From Arenibacterium halophilum (GTDB taxonomy: Bacteria; Pseudomonadota; Alphaproteobacteria; Rhodobacterales; Rhodobacteraceae), in contig NZ_VCPC01000002.1 in the NCBI RefSeq assembly GCF_005938225.1, positions 1,302,001-1,366,000 of the forward strand: 64,000 nucleotides of DNA. Reading direction: 5' to 3'. A program made the translations under genes and the position numbers. The first letter of the stretch is position 1; the number at the start of each line of letters is the position of its first letter. Under the pieces are notes generated by a model, which had not been told where the DNA came from, searched no databases, and saw nothing but the letters and a program-made list of their open reading frames with translations. This document shows positions 1 to 8,361 of the stretch, piece by piece.

Positions 1-109
1 GCACCCAATGCGAGGTGGTCGACCAGGTCACCGCAAGCGCGATCCAGAACCACAGGTTGGAGAAGGATCGCATATCGATCAATTCGAAGATCGAACTGTA
101 CCAGTCCAA
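1..109 (-). CDS. Small membrane protein of the roseobacter 'component of SufBCD complex' type (5' part only)
   Basis: Reading the minus strand from a TTG at 109 gives MDWYSSIFELIDMRSFSNLW and then FWIALAVTWSTTSHWV, a hydrophobic segment that continues past the window edge. An in-frame stop lies just upstream of the TTG and AGGG sits about 7 bases before it, so TTG is the probable start. The opening matches what I remember of a short membrane protein in Rhodobacteraceae that is often labelled 'component of SufBCD complex'. That label is not backed by known function. It is divergent from hemB, so the roughly 107 bases between them must carry both promoters. Only 36 codons are visible and family assignment rests on memory of this N-terminus. 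Confidence 0.6.
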   Translation of the reverse strand, partial: MDWYSSIFELIDMRSFSNLWFWIALAVTWSTTSHWV

Positions 110-216
110 ACCGCAGGCCCTTTATTTGCTGATTGGCCCGCAATGCCGGCCCCGATCCCTTGTGAGGGTCGGCAATCCATGCCACCCAATGGACAAATGT
201 GCAAGGAGACCGTGCC

Positions 217-1215
217 ATGAAACCGACAGTTGCCAGCTTTCCCCGCGCCCGCCTGCGCCGCACGCGCCGCACACCCGCCCTGCGCGGCCTCGTGCGCGAA
301 ACGCTTCTGTCGCCGGATGATCTGATCTGGCCGGTCTTCGTGCGCGAAGGCGACGGGGTCGAGGAACCGATCCCCTCAATGCCCGGCGTGATGCGCCGCA
401 GCGTCGATCGCATCGCCGAGGCCGCGCGCGAGGCGCATGCCCTGGGCATCGGCGCGATCTGCATTTTCCCCTACACCCCGCTCGAGGCCCGGACCGAGGA
501 TTGCGCCGAGGCCTGGAGCCCCGACAACATCGCCAACCGCGCCATCCGCGCGGTCAAGGCCGCCGTGCCCGACATGGCCGTGATGACCGATGTGGCGCTC
601 GATCCCTACAACATCAACGGTCACGACGGTTTCGTGGTTGACGGCGAAATCGTCAACGACCGCACGGTCGAGGCGCTGGTCAGGATGACACTGGCCCAGG
701 CCGAGGCCGGCGCCGACATCATCGGCCCCTCCGACATGATGGATGGCCGTATCGCCGCCATGCGCGACGCGCTGGAAGCGAAGGGGCACAGCCATGTCTC
801 GATCCTGTCCTATGCCGCGAAATTCGCCAGCGCCTACTATGGCCCCTTCCGCGATGCGGTCGGCGCCAGCGGCGCCCTGACCGGCGACAAGAAGACCTAC
901 CAGATGGATGTCGCCAATTCGGACGAGGCAATGCGCCTGATCGAGCGTGACCTGATGGAAGGCGCCGACATGGTGATGGTCAAACCCGGCACCCCCTACC
1001 TCGACATCTGCCGCCGCGCCCGCGACACCTTCGGCGCGCCGACCTTCGCCTATCAGGTCAGCGGGGAATACGCGATGATCCAGGCCGCCGCCCAGAACGG
1101 CTGGATCGACGGCGAGAAGGTGATGATGGAATCCCTCATCGGCTTCAAACGCGCGGGCTGCAACGGCGTACTCACCTACTTCGCCCCCGAGGCCGCCCGC
1201 CTGCTGAACGGCTGA
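217..1215 (+). CDS. hemB: Delta-aminolevulinic acid dehydratase (porphobilinogen synthase)
   Basis: Condenses two 5-aminolevulinate molecules to porphobilinogen in cytoplasmic tetrapyrrole synthesis (heme, B12 and, in phototrophs, bacteriochlorophyll). The protein has 332 residues, normal for the family. The two active-site lysines are visible: Lys202 in SYAAKFASAYYGP and Lys256 in MVMVKPGTPYLD. The metal region reads DVALDPYNINGHDG, with Asp/Ala in place of the cysteine cluster of zinc enzymes, which points to a magnesium-type alphaproteobacterial HemB. The start at 217 is chosen because AAGGAG stands 8 bases upstream; the longer frame from 199 has no such site. It is monocistronic here, followed by an intergenic repeat with two hairpins that probably ends transcription. 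Confidence 0.97.
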   Translation: MKPTVASFPRARLRRTRRTPALRGLVRETLLSPDDLIWPVFVREGDGVEEPIPSMPGVMRRSVDRIAEAAREAHALGIGAICIFPYTPLEARTEDCAEAWSPDNIANRAIRAVKAAVPDMAVMTDVALDPYNINGHDGFVVDGEIVNDRTVEALVRMTLAQAEAGADIIGPSDMMDGRIAAMRDALEAKGHSHVSILSYAAKFASAYYGPFRDAVGASGALTGDKKTYQMDVANSDEAMRLIERDLMEGADMVMVKPGTPYLDICRRARDTFGAPTFAYQVSGEYAMIQAAAQNGWIDGEKVMMESLIGFKRAGCNGVLTYFAPEAARLLNG

Positions 1216-1223
1216 CGCACCCC

Positions 1224-1279
1224 TCTTTGGGGCCAAATATCCCGGGGGACTCCGCGCAGCGGAGGGGGGCAGAGCCCCC
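1224..1279 (+). repeat. Intergenic repeat element, copy 1 (double hairpin)
   Basis: Directly after hemB is a run containing TTTGGGGCCAAATATCCCGG followed by two short hairpins: CTCCGC-GCA-GCGGAG (1250-1264) and GGGGGC-AGA-GCCCCC (1265-1279). A second copy with the same layout is at 8289-8349. The element probably acts as a transcription terminator or stabilises the 3' end of the hemB mRNA; it lacks a U-tract. Similar elements are common behind genes in Rhodobacteraceae. Confidence 0.75.
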
Positions 1280-1581
1280 TTCTTACCCATGGATGTACGC
1301 TGGCACCGCGCGGCGGTTCCGGCGTGATCCCATACGCAAAACGCACCGTTTCGAAATGCGCCGAGCGACAGACTTCGGCGCAATTCTGACGCGATCAAGG
1401 CGGCGTTTCCCACACGGAAACATTGTGCGCCCAATGTCATTCCAAGCATTTTCAAGCCCTTAGCCGAAAACGCCCCCTTTTGCCCGAACACTGTGTTTCC
1501 CAAGCGGAACCCTACCGCCACATTCTGGCCGTAATTCATTGAAATTAAGGCGAAAGTTGGTTTTAAATTGGTTGTTGTTTC
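1280..1581. other. Non-coding stretch upstream of the protease, with two palindromes
   Basis: No convincing gene is visible. The interval holds two related inverted repeats, GTTTCCCACACGGAAAC (1405-1421) and GTTTCCCAAGCGGAAC (1495-1510), 90 bases apart and 72-160 bases before the protease start. Their placement suggests operator sites for the downstream gene. I see no clear -35/-10 pair. Confidence 0.5.
1405..1510. promoter_or_regulatory. Pair of GTTTCC-N5-GGAAAC palindromes
   Basis: The first site (1405-1421) is a perfect 6-bp inverted repeat around a 5-base spacer. The second (1495-1510) keeps the same spacer and left arm, and its right arm reads GGAACC. A third perfect example occurs at 33149-33165. 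The binding protein is unknown; the role as an operator is inferred from symmetry, repetition and position upstream of the protease gene. Confidence 0.4.
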
Positions 1582-3150
1582 ATGAGTGGAACCGGATCTC
1601 TCTCGGCGCCTGTCAGCGCCTCGGGAAACGCGATAATCGACGGTATCCTCGGCCACGCGGCCTGGGTAGGCGACACGCTCACCTTCGGCTTTGCCGGGGA
1701 AACCGTCTCGCGCTTCGATCCGGTCTATCGCGCCTACGCCTTCAGTGGCGAAGCGCAGGGCGTCTATGCCCCGACCGGCGCGATCCGCACGGTCATCGCC
1801 GGGGCTCTGGATGCCGACGCAGGCCCCGCCGCCCGCGCCGGTCTGGCCGTCGAGGGTTTCACCGCGCTGAACATATCCGAGACCACCTCGGGCGAGGCGC
1901 GGATCAACGTCGCGCAAACCAGCACCGATCCCTACGGCTACGGCACCGCCTGGGCCTACTACCCGTCGGAAAAGGACACCGGCGGCGATGTCTGGTTCTC
2001 TGACACGCGCTATGATTTCTCGAAGGCGCAGATCGGCACCTATTCCGGCTATGTCATGATGCACGAACTGGGCCATGCGCTGGGCCTGGATCACGGGCAC
2101 GACGAAGACCACCACGACGATATCGCCGCCCTGCCCCACGATCTGGATTCGATGGAATATTCGCTGATGACCTACCGCTCTTACGTCGGCGCGTCGGGTC
2201 TATCTCTGTCGAATGGCGCGGACAGCTACGCGCAAAGCTGGATGATGGCCGATATCGCCGCGCTTCAGCACCTCTATGGCGCGGATTTCTCGGCGAATGC
2301 GGGCAACACCACCTATTCCTGGCGGCCTGACAGCGGTCAGACAGTGATCGACGGTGTGGTCGCGATTGACCCGGCGGGCCTGCGTATTTTCGCCACGCTT
2401 TGGGATGGCGGCGGCATCGACACCTATGACCTATCGGCCTACAGCACCGACCTGTCGATTGATCTTGCCCCGGGTGCCGCATCCCTGTTCAGCGCGGCGC
2501 AGGCCGCCAATCTGGGCCACGGCCATCTTGCCCGTGGTAATATCTATAATGCCCTTCAGCACGATGGCGATGCGCGCTCGCTGATCGAAAACGCCATCGG
2601 TGGCGCAGGCAACGATGACATCGCGGGCAACCACGCCCGCAACCGACTATCCGGTGGCGAGGGCGATGACACCCTCAGCGGGCTGGCCGGAAACGACGTT
2701 CTTGCCGGACAGGCTGGCGATGATCGCCTGTTCGGCGGCGCCGGGCGTGACAAGTTGTTTGGCCACGCGGGCAACGACAAACTGTTTGGCGAGGCCGGCC
2801 GCGACGTGTTGCGCGGCGGCGCGGGCGACGACCTGCTCTGCGGCGGCACCGGTGCAGATCGGTTGATCGGAGGCGCAGGTGCCGATACTTTCCGGTTTCT
2901 TGCGGGCGACAGCCTGACGGGTGGAAAACGCCACGACCGGGTCGTCGATTTCTCCTCCGGCGAAGACCTGATCGACCTGATCACCATGTCCGAAGCCGCC
3001 CCCCTGGGCCTGACGTTTGCCGACCTGACTCTGCGCGACACCAAAAACGGCAGCCGGATCCTGATTGATCTGGATGGCGACGGGCTGGTCGATCAGCGCA
3101 TCGACATGATTGGATGCAGCGCCCTGACTGCAGACGATTTCCTGTTCTGA
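1582..3150 (+). CDS. Serralysin-family (M10) metalloprotease with RTX repeats
   Basis: Predicted secreted zinc endopeptidase of 522 residues. The metzincin zinc motif HELGHALGLDH starts near residue 161 and a Met-turn segment SLMTYRSY follows about 35 residues later. Residues about 345-440 carry GGxGxDxLxG calcium-binding nonapeptides (GGEGDDTLSG, GGAGRDKLFG, GGAGDDLLCG and others), followed by a C-terminal region with FSSGEDLIDL typical of type I secretion substrates. There is no N-terminal signal peptide, as expected for that route. No ABC exporter, membrane fusion protein or inhibitor gene is in the window, so export must rely on a system elsewhere. The start at 1582 has no obvious ribosome site, so the exact N-terminus is uncertain. 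Confidence 0.9.
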   Translation: MSGTGSLSAPVSASGNAIIDGILGHAAWVGDTLTFGFAGETVSRFDPVYRAYAFSGEAQGVYAPTGAIRTVIAGALDADAGPAARAGLAVEGFTALNISETTSGEARINVAQTSTDPYGYGTAWAYYPSEKDTGGDVWFSDTRYDFSKAQIGTYSGYVMMHELGHALGLDHGHDEDHHDDIAALPHDLDSMEYSLMTYRSYVGASGLSLSNGADSYAQSWMMADIAALQHLYGADFSANAGNTTYSWRPDSGQTVIDGVVAIDPAGLRIFATLWDGGGIDTYDLSAYSTDLSIDLAPGAASLFSAAQAANLGHGHLARGNIYNALQHDGDARSLIENAIGGAGNDDIAGNHARNRLSGGEGDDTLSGLAGNDVLAGQAGDDRLFGGAGRDKLFGHAGNDKLFGEAGRDVLRGGAGDDLLCGGTGADRLIGGAGADTFRFLAGDSLTGGKRHDRVVDFSSGEDLIDLITMSEAAPLGLTFADLTLRDTKNGSRILIDLDGDGLVDQRIDMIGCSALTADDFLF

Positions 3151-3304
3151 ATCCAATAGATCGACCGGCAGAATCGTGCCCGCTGCCCGCAGCGGCCCCA
3201 TATGCGCGCCCATGTCACGTGACATGCGGCGAAATCCCGCGTATATTTTGTGGCAAGGTTGGGTCAACCGACCATATCAAGCGGATTTAACGGGCAGAAT
3301 CGAC

Positions 3305-3883
3305 ATGAGCACATCCAATTCCAACCGGCTGACACGCCGGGGTTTCACCTTGACCGCCCTTGCCGGGCTGGGCGTGACAACCGCCGCCTGCGGCAATGGC
3401 GTGGGCAGTTCCGGCGCACAGAAAATCGACGCACGCGTCGATGCCACGCTGTCGGAAATGTACAATACCTATCCCAACACCCGCAGCCTGGCCCAGAAAG
3501 CCACCGGCCTGCTGGTGATGCCACTGGTGACAGAGGCCGGGTTCTGGCTGGGCGGCGCCTATGGGCGTGGCGCGTTGCGGGTCAATGGCGTGACGGTGGA
3601 CTACTATTCAACTGCGAAGGCCAGTGCCGGGTTGCAAATCGGGGCACAGCAATATGCGCACGTCCTGTTCTTCATGACCGAAGGCGCGCTGTCGGAATTC
3701 CGCTATTCTTCGGGCTGGGCCGTGGGCGGCGATATGGAGTATGTGGTGCGCGACACCGGCGATTCCGTGGCCGCCGACACCACGACGCTGCGCTCGCCGG
3801 TTCTGGCCGCGATCTTCGGCCGCGCCGGGCTGCGGCTGGGGGCGACGCTGGAAGGCACCAAGTACACGCGCATCATTCCCTAA
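3305..3883 (+). CDS. SYLF-domain (Ysc84-like) lipoprotein
   Basis: Starting at MSTSNSNRLTRRGFTLTALA the product has a twin-arginine-like RRGF followed by a hydrophobic stretch and Ala-Ala-Cys, so it is probably exported and lipid-anchored. The mature part (KATGLLVMPLVTEAGFWLGG, YGRGALRV, ASAGLQIGAQQYAHVLFFMT) matches the SYLF domain, known for phosphoinositide or lipid binding in eukaryotes and of unclear role in bacteria. Length 192 residues is usual. The longer frame from 3176 would bury the signal sequence, so 3305 is preferred. It converges on the SRG-repeat gene, with a shared hairpin terminator between them. Confidence 0.85.
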   Translation: MSTSNSNRLTRRGFTLTALAGLGVTTAACGNGVGSSGAQKIDARVDATLSEMYNTYPNTRSLAQKATGLLVMPLVTEAGFWLGGAYGRGALRVNGVTVDYYSTAKASAGLQIGAQQYAHVLFFMTEGALSEFRYSSGWAVGGDMEYVVRDTGDSVAADTTTLRSPVLAAIFGRAGLRLGATLEGTKYTRIIP

Positions 3884-3908
3884 GGTCTTCGCAACCGTCA
3901 GAACGCAA

Positions 3909-3934
3909 AAACGCCGGGCATTTGCCCGGCGTTT
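3909..3934. terminator. Bidirectional rho-independent terminator
   Basis: AAACGCCGGGC - ATTT - GCCCGGCGTTT forms an 11-bp stem with A-rich and T-rich flanks, placed between two convergent genes whose stops are 26 bases before and 22 bases after it. It can serve both directions. Confidence 0.9.
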
Positions 3935-3955
3935 CGCATGTGGATCGTGGCGCGA

Positions 3956-4615
3956 TTAGCTGCCCGATTCAGCTTGGTTGTCGATGCCCTGCACTTCCGA
4001 GCCGGTTTTATCGCCAGCGCCGCGCGAGGCAGTTTCCGAATCCGAAGTCGGTGCGTTGAGGGGTGTGCCCGGCGCTTCGTCAGCGACTTCTTCGCTGGTA
4101 GCATTATCTTCGCCGCGCGATGCTTCCATGGCTTCGGCTTCTTCGTCGTTGATGACAACGCTGCCGTCATTCGAGGCGGTCACTTCTTCGCTGCTGTCGT
4201 TGGCGTTGCCGCGCGAGGCATTGTCGATGTCGTTCGAGGCGGCGTTCGATGCGCTCATCGTGGCGCCCATGTCGGCCGGTGCAACGCCGTTGACCGTCAC
4301 GTCGGCGCCGGTTTCACCCTTGGCGATCTCTTCGCTCGTCAGGTTATCTGCGCCACGCGAGGATTCATTGCTCAGGTCGGTGCCTGCAACTTCGTCCGAC
4401 TTGATCAGCGGGCTGTCAGCAGCTTCTTCCGACTGAATGTCGGCGTTGCCGCGCGACGAGGCCTGCAGTTCGGCGTTCGCATCTGCGTCGACCGGCGTGT
4501 TCATCTGCACCTTCTCTTCCGAGGTGACATTGTCGGCACCGCGCGAAGCGGTTTCTGCATATGCGCCGGTTGCGATCAGTGCGGTGGCCAGTGCGGTTGT
4601 CAGCGTCAGTTTCAT
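3956..4615 (-). CDS. Secreted acidic protein with six SRG...SEE repeats
   Basis: A 219-residue protein of unknown function. MKLTLTTALATALIATGAYA is a clear Sec signal peptide with cleavage expected after AYA. The rest is acidic, rich in Ala, Asp, Glu, Ser and Asn, and built on a motif of the type A-S-R-G-A-D-N-x-T-S-E-E. The SRG element starts at residues 24, 54, 86, 134, 166 and 197, spacings of 30, 32, 48, 32 and 31. It has two cleaner versions (SRGADNVTSEE, SRGADNLTSEE) and degenerate ones. The start at 4615 is supported by GGAAAGGAC upstream; the longer open frame is an artefact of GC-rich sequence. The acidic low-complexity make-up suggests a disordered periplasmic or exported, perhaps calcium-binding protein; that is inference. 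Confidence 0.75.
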   Translation of the reverse strand: MKLTLTTALATALIATGAYAETASRGADNVTSEEKVQMNTPVDADANAELQASSRGNADIQSEEAADSPLIKSDEVAGTDLSNESSRGADNLTSEEIAKGETGADVTVNGVAPADMGATMSASNAASNDIDNASRGNANDSSEEVTASNDGSVVINDEEAEAMEASRGEDNATSEEVADEAPGTPLNAPTSDSETASRGAGDKTGSEVQGIDNQAESGS

Positions 4616-4748
4616 CGTGTCGTCCTTTCCGTTTCCGGTTTTCTCTCTGGCGGTGCTGCCCGCCTCGTATGGGGGGACAACACCAGCCGAGAGCGGATGG
4701 TTCCGAACGAATTCTGACAGCAGGTCACAGGGCCGTGACCGTGAACCG

Positions 4749-5621
4749 TCAGCCCATATGGCGCAGACGCTTGAACAGGCTCGACGTATCCCAGCGCCCG
4801 CCACCCAATTTCTGGACGTCCTTGTAAAACTGATCGACCAGCGCGGTGACCGGCAGGCTGGCCCCGTTTTCATCAGCCGTATCAAGGCAAATCCCCAGAT
4901 CCTTGCGCATCCAGTCCACGGCGAAGCCATGTTCGAAATGATCGTCCAGCATGGTTTCATAGCGGTTTGCCATCTGCCACGACCCGGCCGCACCCTGGCT
5001 GATGACCTCGACCACAGCCCGGCCGTCAAGCCCCGATTTCTCGGCCATGTGCAGCGCCTCGGACAGGCCCTGCACCAGCCCCGCGATGGCGATCTGGTTG
5101 CACATCTTGGTCAACTGGCCTGCGCCCAGATCGCCGATACGACGGCAGATGCGCGCATAGGCATCAATCACCGGTGCGGCGCTGTCGAAAGCTGCCTGCG
5201 TACCACCACACATCACCGACAGCACGCCATTCTCGGCGCCCGCCTGCCCGCCGGAAATCGGCGCATCGACATAACCCAGGTCCAGCGATTCCGCTTCGGC
5301 CCCCAACTCGCGCGTCACCAGCGCGGAAACGGTGGTGTGGTCGACAAACACCGCGCCCTTGGTCATCCCGGCAAAAGCGCCATCCGTGCCCAGGCAGACG
5401 CTGCGCAGATCATCATCGTTGCCCACGCAGGCCATCACGAAATCCGCACCCTCAGCCGCCTTGGCCGGCGTCGTCGCCATCGCGCCGCCGTGTTCGGCCA
5501 CCCACGCCTCGGCCTTGGCGGCGGTGCGGTTATACACCGTCACCTCGTGCCCTGCCTTCTGCAGGTGCCCCGCCATCGGATACCCCATCACGCCCAACCC
5601 CAGAAATGCCAGTTTCGCCAT
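4749..5621 (-). CDS. NAD(P)-dependent beta-hydroxyacid dehydrogenase (3-hydroxyisobutyrate dehydrogenase family)
   Basis: A 290-residue cytoplasmic oxidoreductase. The Rossmann glycine motif is FLGLGVMGYPMAGHL near the N-terminus, the substrate-binding segment is DAPISGGQAGAENG, and the catalytic lysine lies in GAGQLTKMCNQ. These are the signatures of the family of 3-hydroxyisobutyrate dehydrogenase, tartronate semialdehyde reductase and succinic semialdehyde/glyoxylate reductases. No valine- or glyoxylate-pathway neighbour is present, so the substrate is open. Start chosen at MAKLAF (5621) with GGGGAAAG upstream; the longer frame adds a non-conserved leader. Confidence 0.9.
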   Translation of the reverse strand: MAKLAFLGLGVMGYPMAGHLQKAGHEVTVYNRTAAKAEAWVAEHGGAMATTPAKAAEGADFVMACVGNDDDLRSVCLGTDGAFAGMTKGAVFVDHTTVSALVTRELGAEAESLDLGYVDAPISGGQAGAENGVLSVMCGGTQAAFDSAAPVIDAYARICRRIGDLGAGQLTKMCNQIAIAGLVQGLSEALHMAEKSGLDGRAVVEVISQGAAGSWQMANRYETMLDDHFEHGFAVDWMRKDLGICLDTADENGASLPVTALVDQFYKDVQKLGGGRWDTSSLFKRLRHMG

Positions 5622-5747
5622 CTGCTTTCCCCTTGAACCAACTTCACATGCTGTTGGAATTTCACTATCAGGCATTGGCGACAAATGGAAACCTGTCCCG
5701 GTGTGCCACGCGCTGTCCCCGGGTCGCTACCTGCGCGGGGGCTTGCG

Positions 5748-8213
5748 ATGGCATTGGTGTTTCGGTGGTTGATGCGGCTGGCCGCCGGTCTGGTCCTGCT
5801 GGTGGTGGCGGGCGTCGGGCTGGTTTACTTTCTGGCCAGTCAATCCTTACCGGACTACGACCGCGAGTTGACGGTTTCCGGCGTTTCCGCCCCGGTCGAG
5901 ATCGTGCGCGACAACAATGACGTGCCGCATATCTTCGGCGACAGCGACGCCGATGTGTTCTTTGGCCTTGGCTATGCCCACGCGCAGGACAGGCTGTGGC
6001 AGATGACAATGCTGCGCCGAACCGCACAGGGCCGACTGTCCGAGGTATTCGGTGCGCGGACCCTGCCCATCGACCGGCTTCTGCGCCGCTTCGACATCTA
6101 CCGCCTGGCGATGCAATCGATCGACGCGCAGGATGCCGAAACCCGTGCTGCGCTGACCGCCTATGCCGCCGGGGTGAACACCCGACTTCAGGAAATCAAC
6201 CACCGCGCGCTGGGCCGTGGCGCGCCCGAGATGTTCCTGTTCAACGCCCCTGTCGCGCCCTGGCAGCCCGGCGATTCCCTTGCGATCATCAAGCTGATGG
6301 GCCTGCAACTGTCGGGCCACCTCAGCAACGAGGTGCTGCGCGCCCGCACCTCGTTGATGCTGCAAGACGGCGACCGTCTGCGCGACATCCTGCCCGATGC
6401 GCCGGGCACCGGAGTCGCGGCCCTGCCCGAATATGCCGCCCTGTTCCCCGACCTGCCCCGCTATGCCGAGGGCCAGCGCCTGCCCGACAGCCCCCTGTCG
6501 CCCGTGCCCGCGCCGGGGCTGGCGGGGGCATCGAATTCCTTTACCGCCGCGCCAAGCCGGTCGGCCTCGGGCGGGACGCTGCTGGCGAACGACCCGCACC
6601 TTGGCTTTACTGCGCCCGCGATCTGGTATCTGGCCCGGATGGAGCTTGCGACGGGCGGTGTGATCGGCGGCACCATTCCGGGGATGCCCGTCATCCTTAC
6701 AGGTCGCAGCACCGGGCTGGGCTGGGGCCTGACGACCGCATATGTCGACGATCAGGACCTGTTCGTTGAAAAGCTGAACCCCGACAACCCCGAGGAATAC
6801 CTGACGCCCGACGGCTACAAACCGTTCGAAAGCCGCCCCTCGATTATCGAGGTCAAGGACGAGGCCCCCATCACCCTGACCCTGCGGTGGACAGAAAACG
6901 GCCCCGTGTTGCCCGGGTCCACCTATGATCTGGAAACCGTCACACCGCCAGGCCACGTGATGGCGCTGGGCTGGACGGTGCTCAGCCCGCGCGACACATC
7001 GATGAGCGCGGCCATGGGGCTGATGAAGGCGGGGTCGGTGACCGAAGCGATTGCCTCAGCCGAGCGATATATTGCCCCGGCCCAGAACCTGATGCTGGCC
7101 GATCAGGAACAGATCGCGCTGAAAACCATCGGCGCTGTGCCCCGCCGCGACCCCCGCCACCAAAGCAAGGGCCGAATGCCCAGCCAGGGCTGGCGCGCCG
7201 AGAACCGCTGGCAGGGGCGGATGCCTTATGCCTCGAACCCTGAATTCGTGAACCCCCGCGGCGGGATCCTTGGCAATACCAACAACAAGATCCTCGAACG
7301 GCCCTTCCCCAACCACCTGTCCTACATCTGGGGCGACACCCAGCGCATCAACCGCTGGCAACGCCTGATGCAGTCGCGCCAGGTGCACACCCGCGACAGT
7401 TTTATCGAGGCGCAGCTGGATCCGGTCAGCTTTACCGCGCGCTCGCTGCTGCCGCTGATCGGCGCCGATCTGTGGTTCACCGGCGAAGCCGCGCCCGATG
7501 GCACCCCAGAGCGCCAGCGCCAGATCGCACTGACACTGCTGGCCGACTGGAACGGCGAGATGAACGAACACCTGCCCGAGCCGCTGATCTACGCTGCCTG
7601 GCTGCGCGCGCTGCAAGACAGGCTGATCCGCGACGATCTGGGCCCGCTGGCCAGCGAATTTATCCACGTCGAGCCGATTTTCCTCGAACGCGTGTTCCGC
7701 GACATCGACGGCGCCTCGACCTGGTGCGATGTGAAACAAAGCGCGGCGATCGAAACCTGCTCCTACATGGCGCGACTGGCGTTGGACGACGCGCTGGTCT
7801 GGATTGCCGAGCATCACGGCACCGCGCTGGAATCCCTGCGTTGGGGCGATGCCCACCAGGCCACCCACGACCATCAGGTGTTGGGCGAAGTGCCGGTACT
7901 GCGCTATTTCGTGAACATCCGCCAATCTACCAGCGGCGGCGACAACACGCTGCTGCGCGGGCGCACCTCAGGCACGGGCGACCACCCGTTTCGCAACGTC
8001 CACGGGGCCGGATACCGCGGCGTCTATGACTTCGCCGATCCCGACAGCTCGGTCTTCATCATTTCAACCGGGCAATCCGGTCACTTCCTGTCGCGCCATT
8101 ACGACGACCTCGCCCAGCTTTGGCGCCGGGGCGAATACATTCCGATGTCGCTTGATGCCGAACTGGCGCGCGCAGCCGCCGTCGGCGTGACACGTATCTT
8201 GCCCGCGCAATAG
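5748..8213 (+). CDS. Penicillin acylase family N-terminal-nucleophile hydrolase
   Basis: An 821-residue amidohydrolase precursor. Residues 1-35 contain a membrane or signal segment (LAAGLVLLVVAGVGLVYFLA). The alpha part has VEIVRDNNDVPHIFGDSDAD and GYAHAQDRLWQMTMLRR, typical of the family. The expected autocatalytic cut is before Ser262 in AGASNSF, where Ser becomes the N-terminal nucleophile of the beta chain, followed by LLANDPHLGF. Family members hydrolyse penicillins, cephalosporins, acyl-homoserine lactones or other amides; which one applies cannot be told. An acyl-homoserine-lactone acylase is plausible in a roseobacter. Start set at MALVFRWLM, which follows GCGGGGG; the frame is open further upstream. 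Confidence 0.88.
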   Translation: MALVFRWLMRLAAGLVLLVVAGVGLVYFLASQSLPDYDRELTVSGVSAPVEIVRDNNDVPHIFGDSDADVFFGLGYAHAQDRLWQMTMLRRTAQGRLSEVFGARTLPIDRLLRRFDIYRLAMQSIDAQDAETRAALTAYAAGVNTRLQEINHRALGRGAPEMFLFNAPVAPWQPGDSLAIIKLMGLQLSGHLSNEVLRARTSLMLQDGDRLRDILPDAPGTGVAALPEYAALFPDLPRYAEGQRLPDSPLSPVPAPGLAGASNSFTAAPSRSASGGTLLANDPHLGFTAPAIWYLARMELATGGVIGGTIPGMPVILTGRSTGLGWGLTTAYVDDQDLFVEKLNPDNPEEYLTPDGYKPFESRPSIIEVKDEAPITLTLRWTENGPVLPGSTYDLETVTPPGHVMALGWTVLSPRDTSMSAAMGLMKAGSVTEAIASAERYIAPAQNLMLADQEQIALKTIGAVPRRDPRHQSKGRMPSQGWRAENRWQGRMPYASNPEFVNPRGGILGNTNNKILERPFPNHLSYIWGDTQRINRWQRLMQSRQVHTRDSFIEAQLDPVSFTARSLLPLIGADLWFTGEAAPDGTPERQRQIALTLLADWNGEMNEHLPEPLIYAAWLRALQDRLIRDDLGPLASEFIHVEPIFLERVFRDIDGASTWCDVKQSAAIETCSYMARLALDDALVWIAEHHGTALESLRWGDAHQATHDHQVLGEVPVLRYFVNIRQSTSGGDNTLLRGRTSGTGDHPFRNVHGAGYRGVYDFADPDSSVFIISTGQSGHFLSRHYDDLAQLWRRGEYIPMSLDAELARAAAVGVTRILPAQ

Positions 8214-8253
8214 GACAACGTAGAATATCGCGCTCCGCGCGATGCCTCCGGCG

Positions 8254-8311
8254 GGGATATTTAAGGCCCAAAGAAGCGAATGTCCCGCCTTCTTTGGGCC
8301 TTAAATATCCC
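8254..8311. repeat. Perfect 23-bp inverted repeat between convergent genes
   Basis: Positions 8254-8276 and 8289-8311 are exact reverse complements around a 12-base loop. The arms contain GGATATTTAAGGCCCAAAG. The structure arises where the intergenic repeat of 8289-8349 meets the start of an oppositely oriented copy (CCTCCGGCGGGGATATTTAA, from 8245). It lies between the convergent hydrolase and hflX genes and probably ends transcription from both sides. Confidence 0.85.
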
Positions 8312-8349
8312 GGGGGAGTCCGGCGCAGCCGGGCGGGGGCAGAGCCCCC
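8289..8349 (+). repeat. Intergenic repeat element, copy 2
   Basis: Same layout as the copy at 1224-1279: a TTTGGGCC...ATATCCCGGGGGA block, then CCGGC-GCA-GCCGG (8320-8332) and GGGGGC-AGA-GCCCCC (8335-8349). Sequence similarity to copy 1 is high across the whole unit, which marks it as a dispersed chromosomal repeat and not a chance hairpin. Confidence 0.75.
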
Positions 8350-8361
8350 GGCCACATCAGC

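Noticed and set aside
376-2139. Long minus-strand open frame of 587 codons over hemB and the protease
   Set aside because: It is the antisense shadow of two well supported genes; its residues are the His/Val/Gly/Ala/Arg/Asp-rich pattern typical of high-GC antisense reading.
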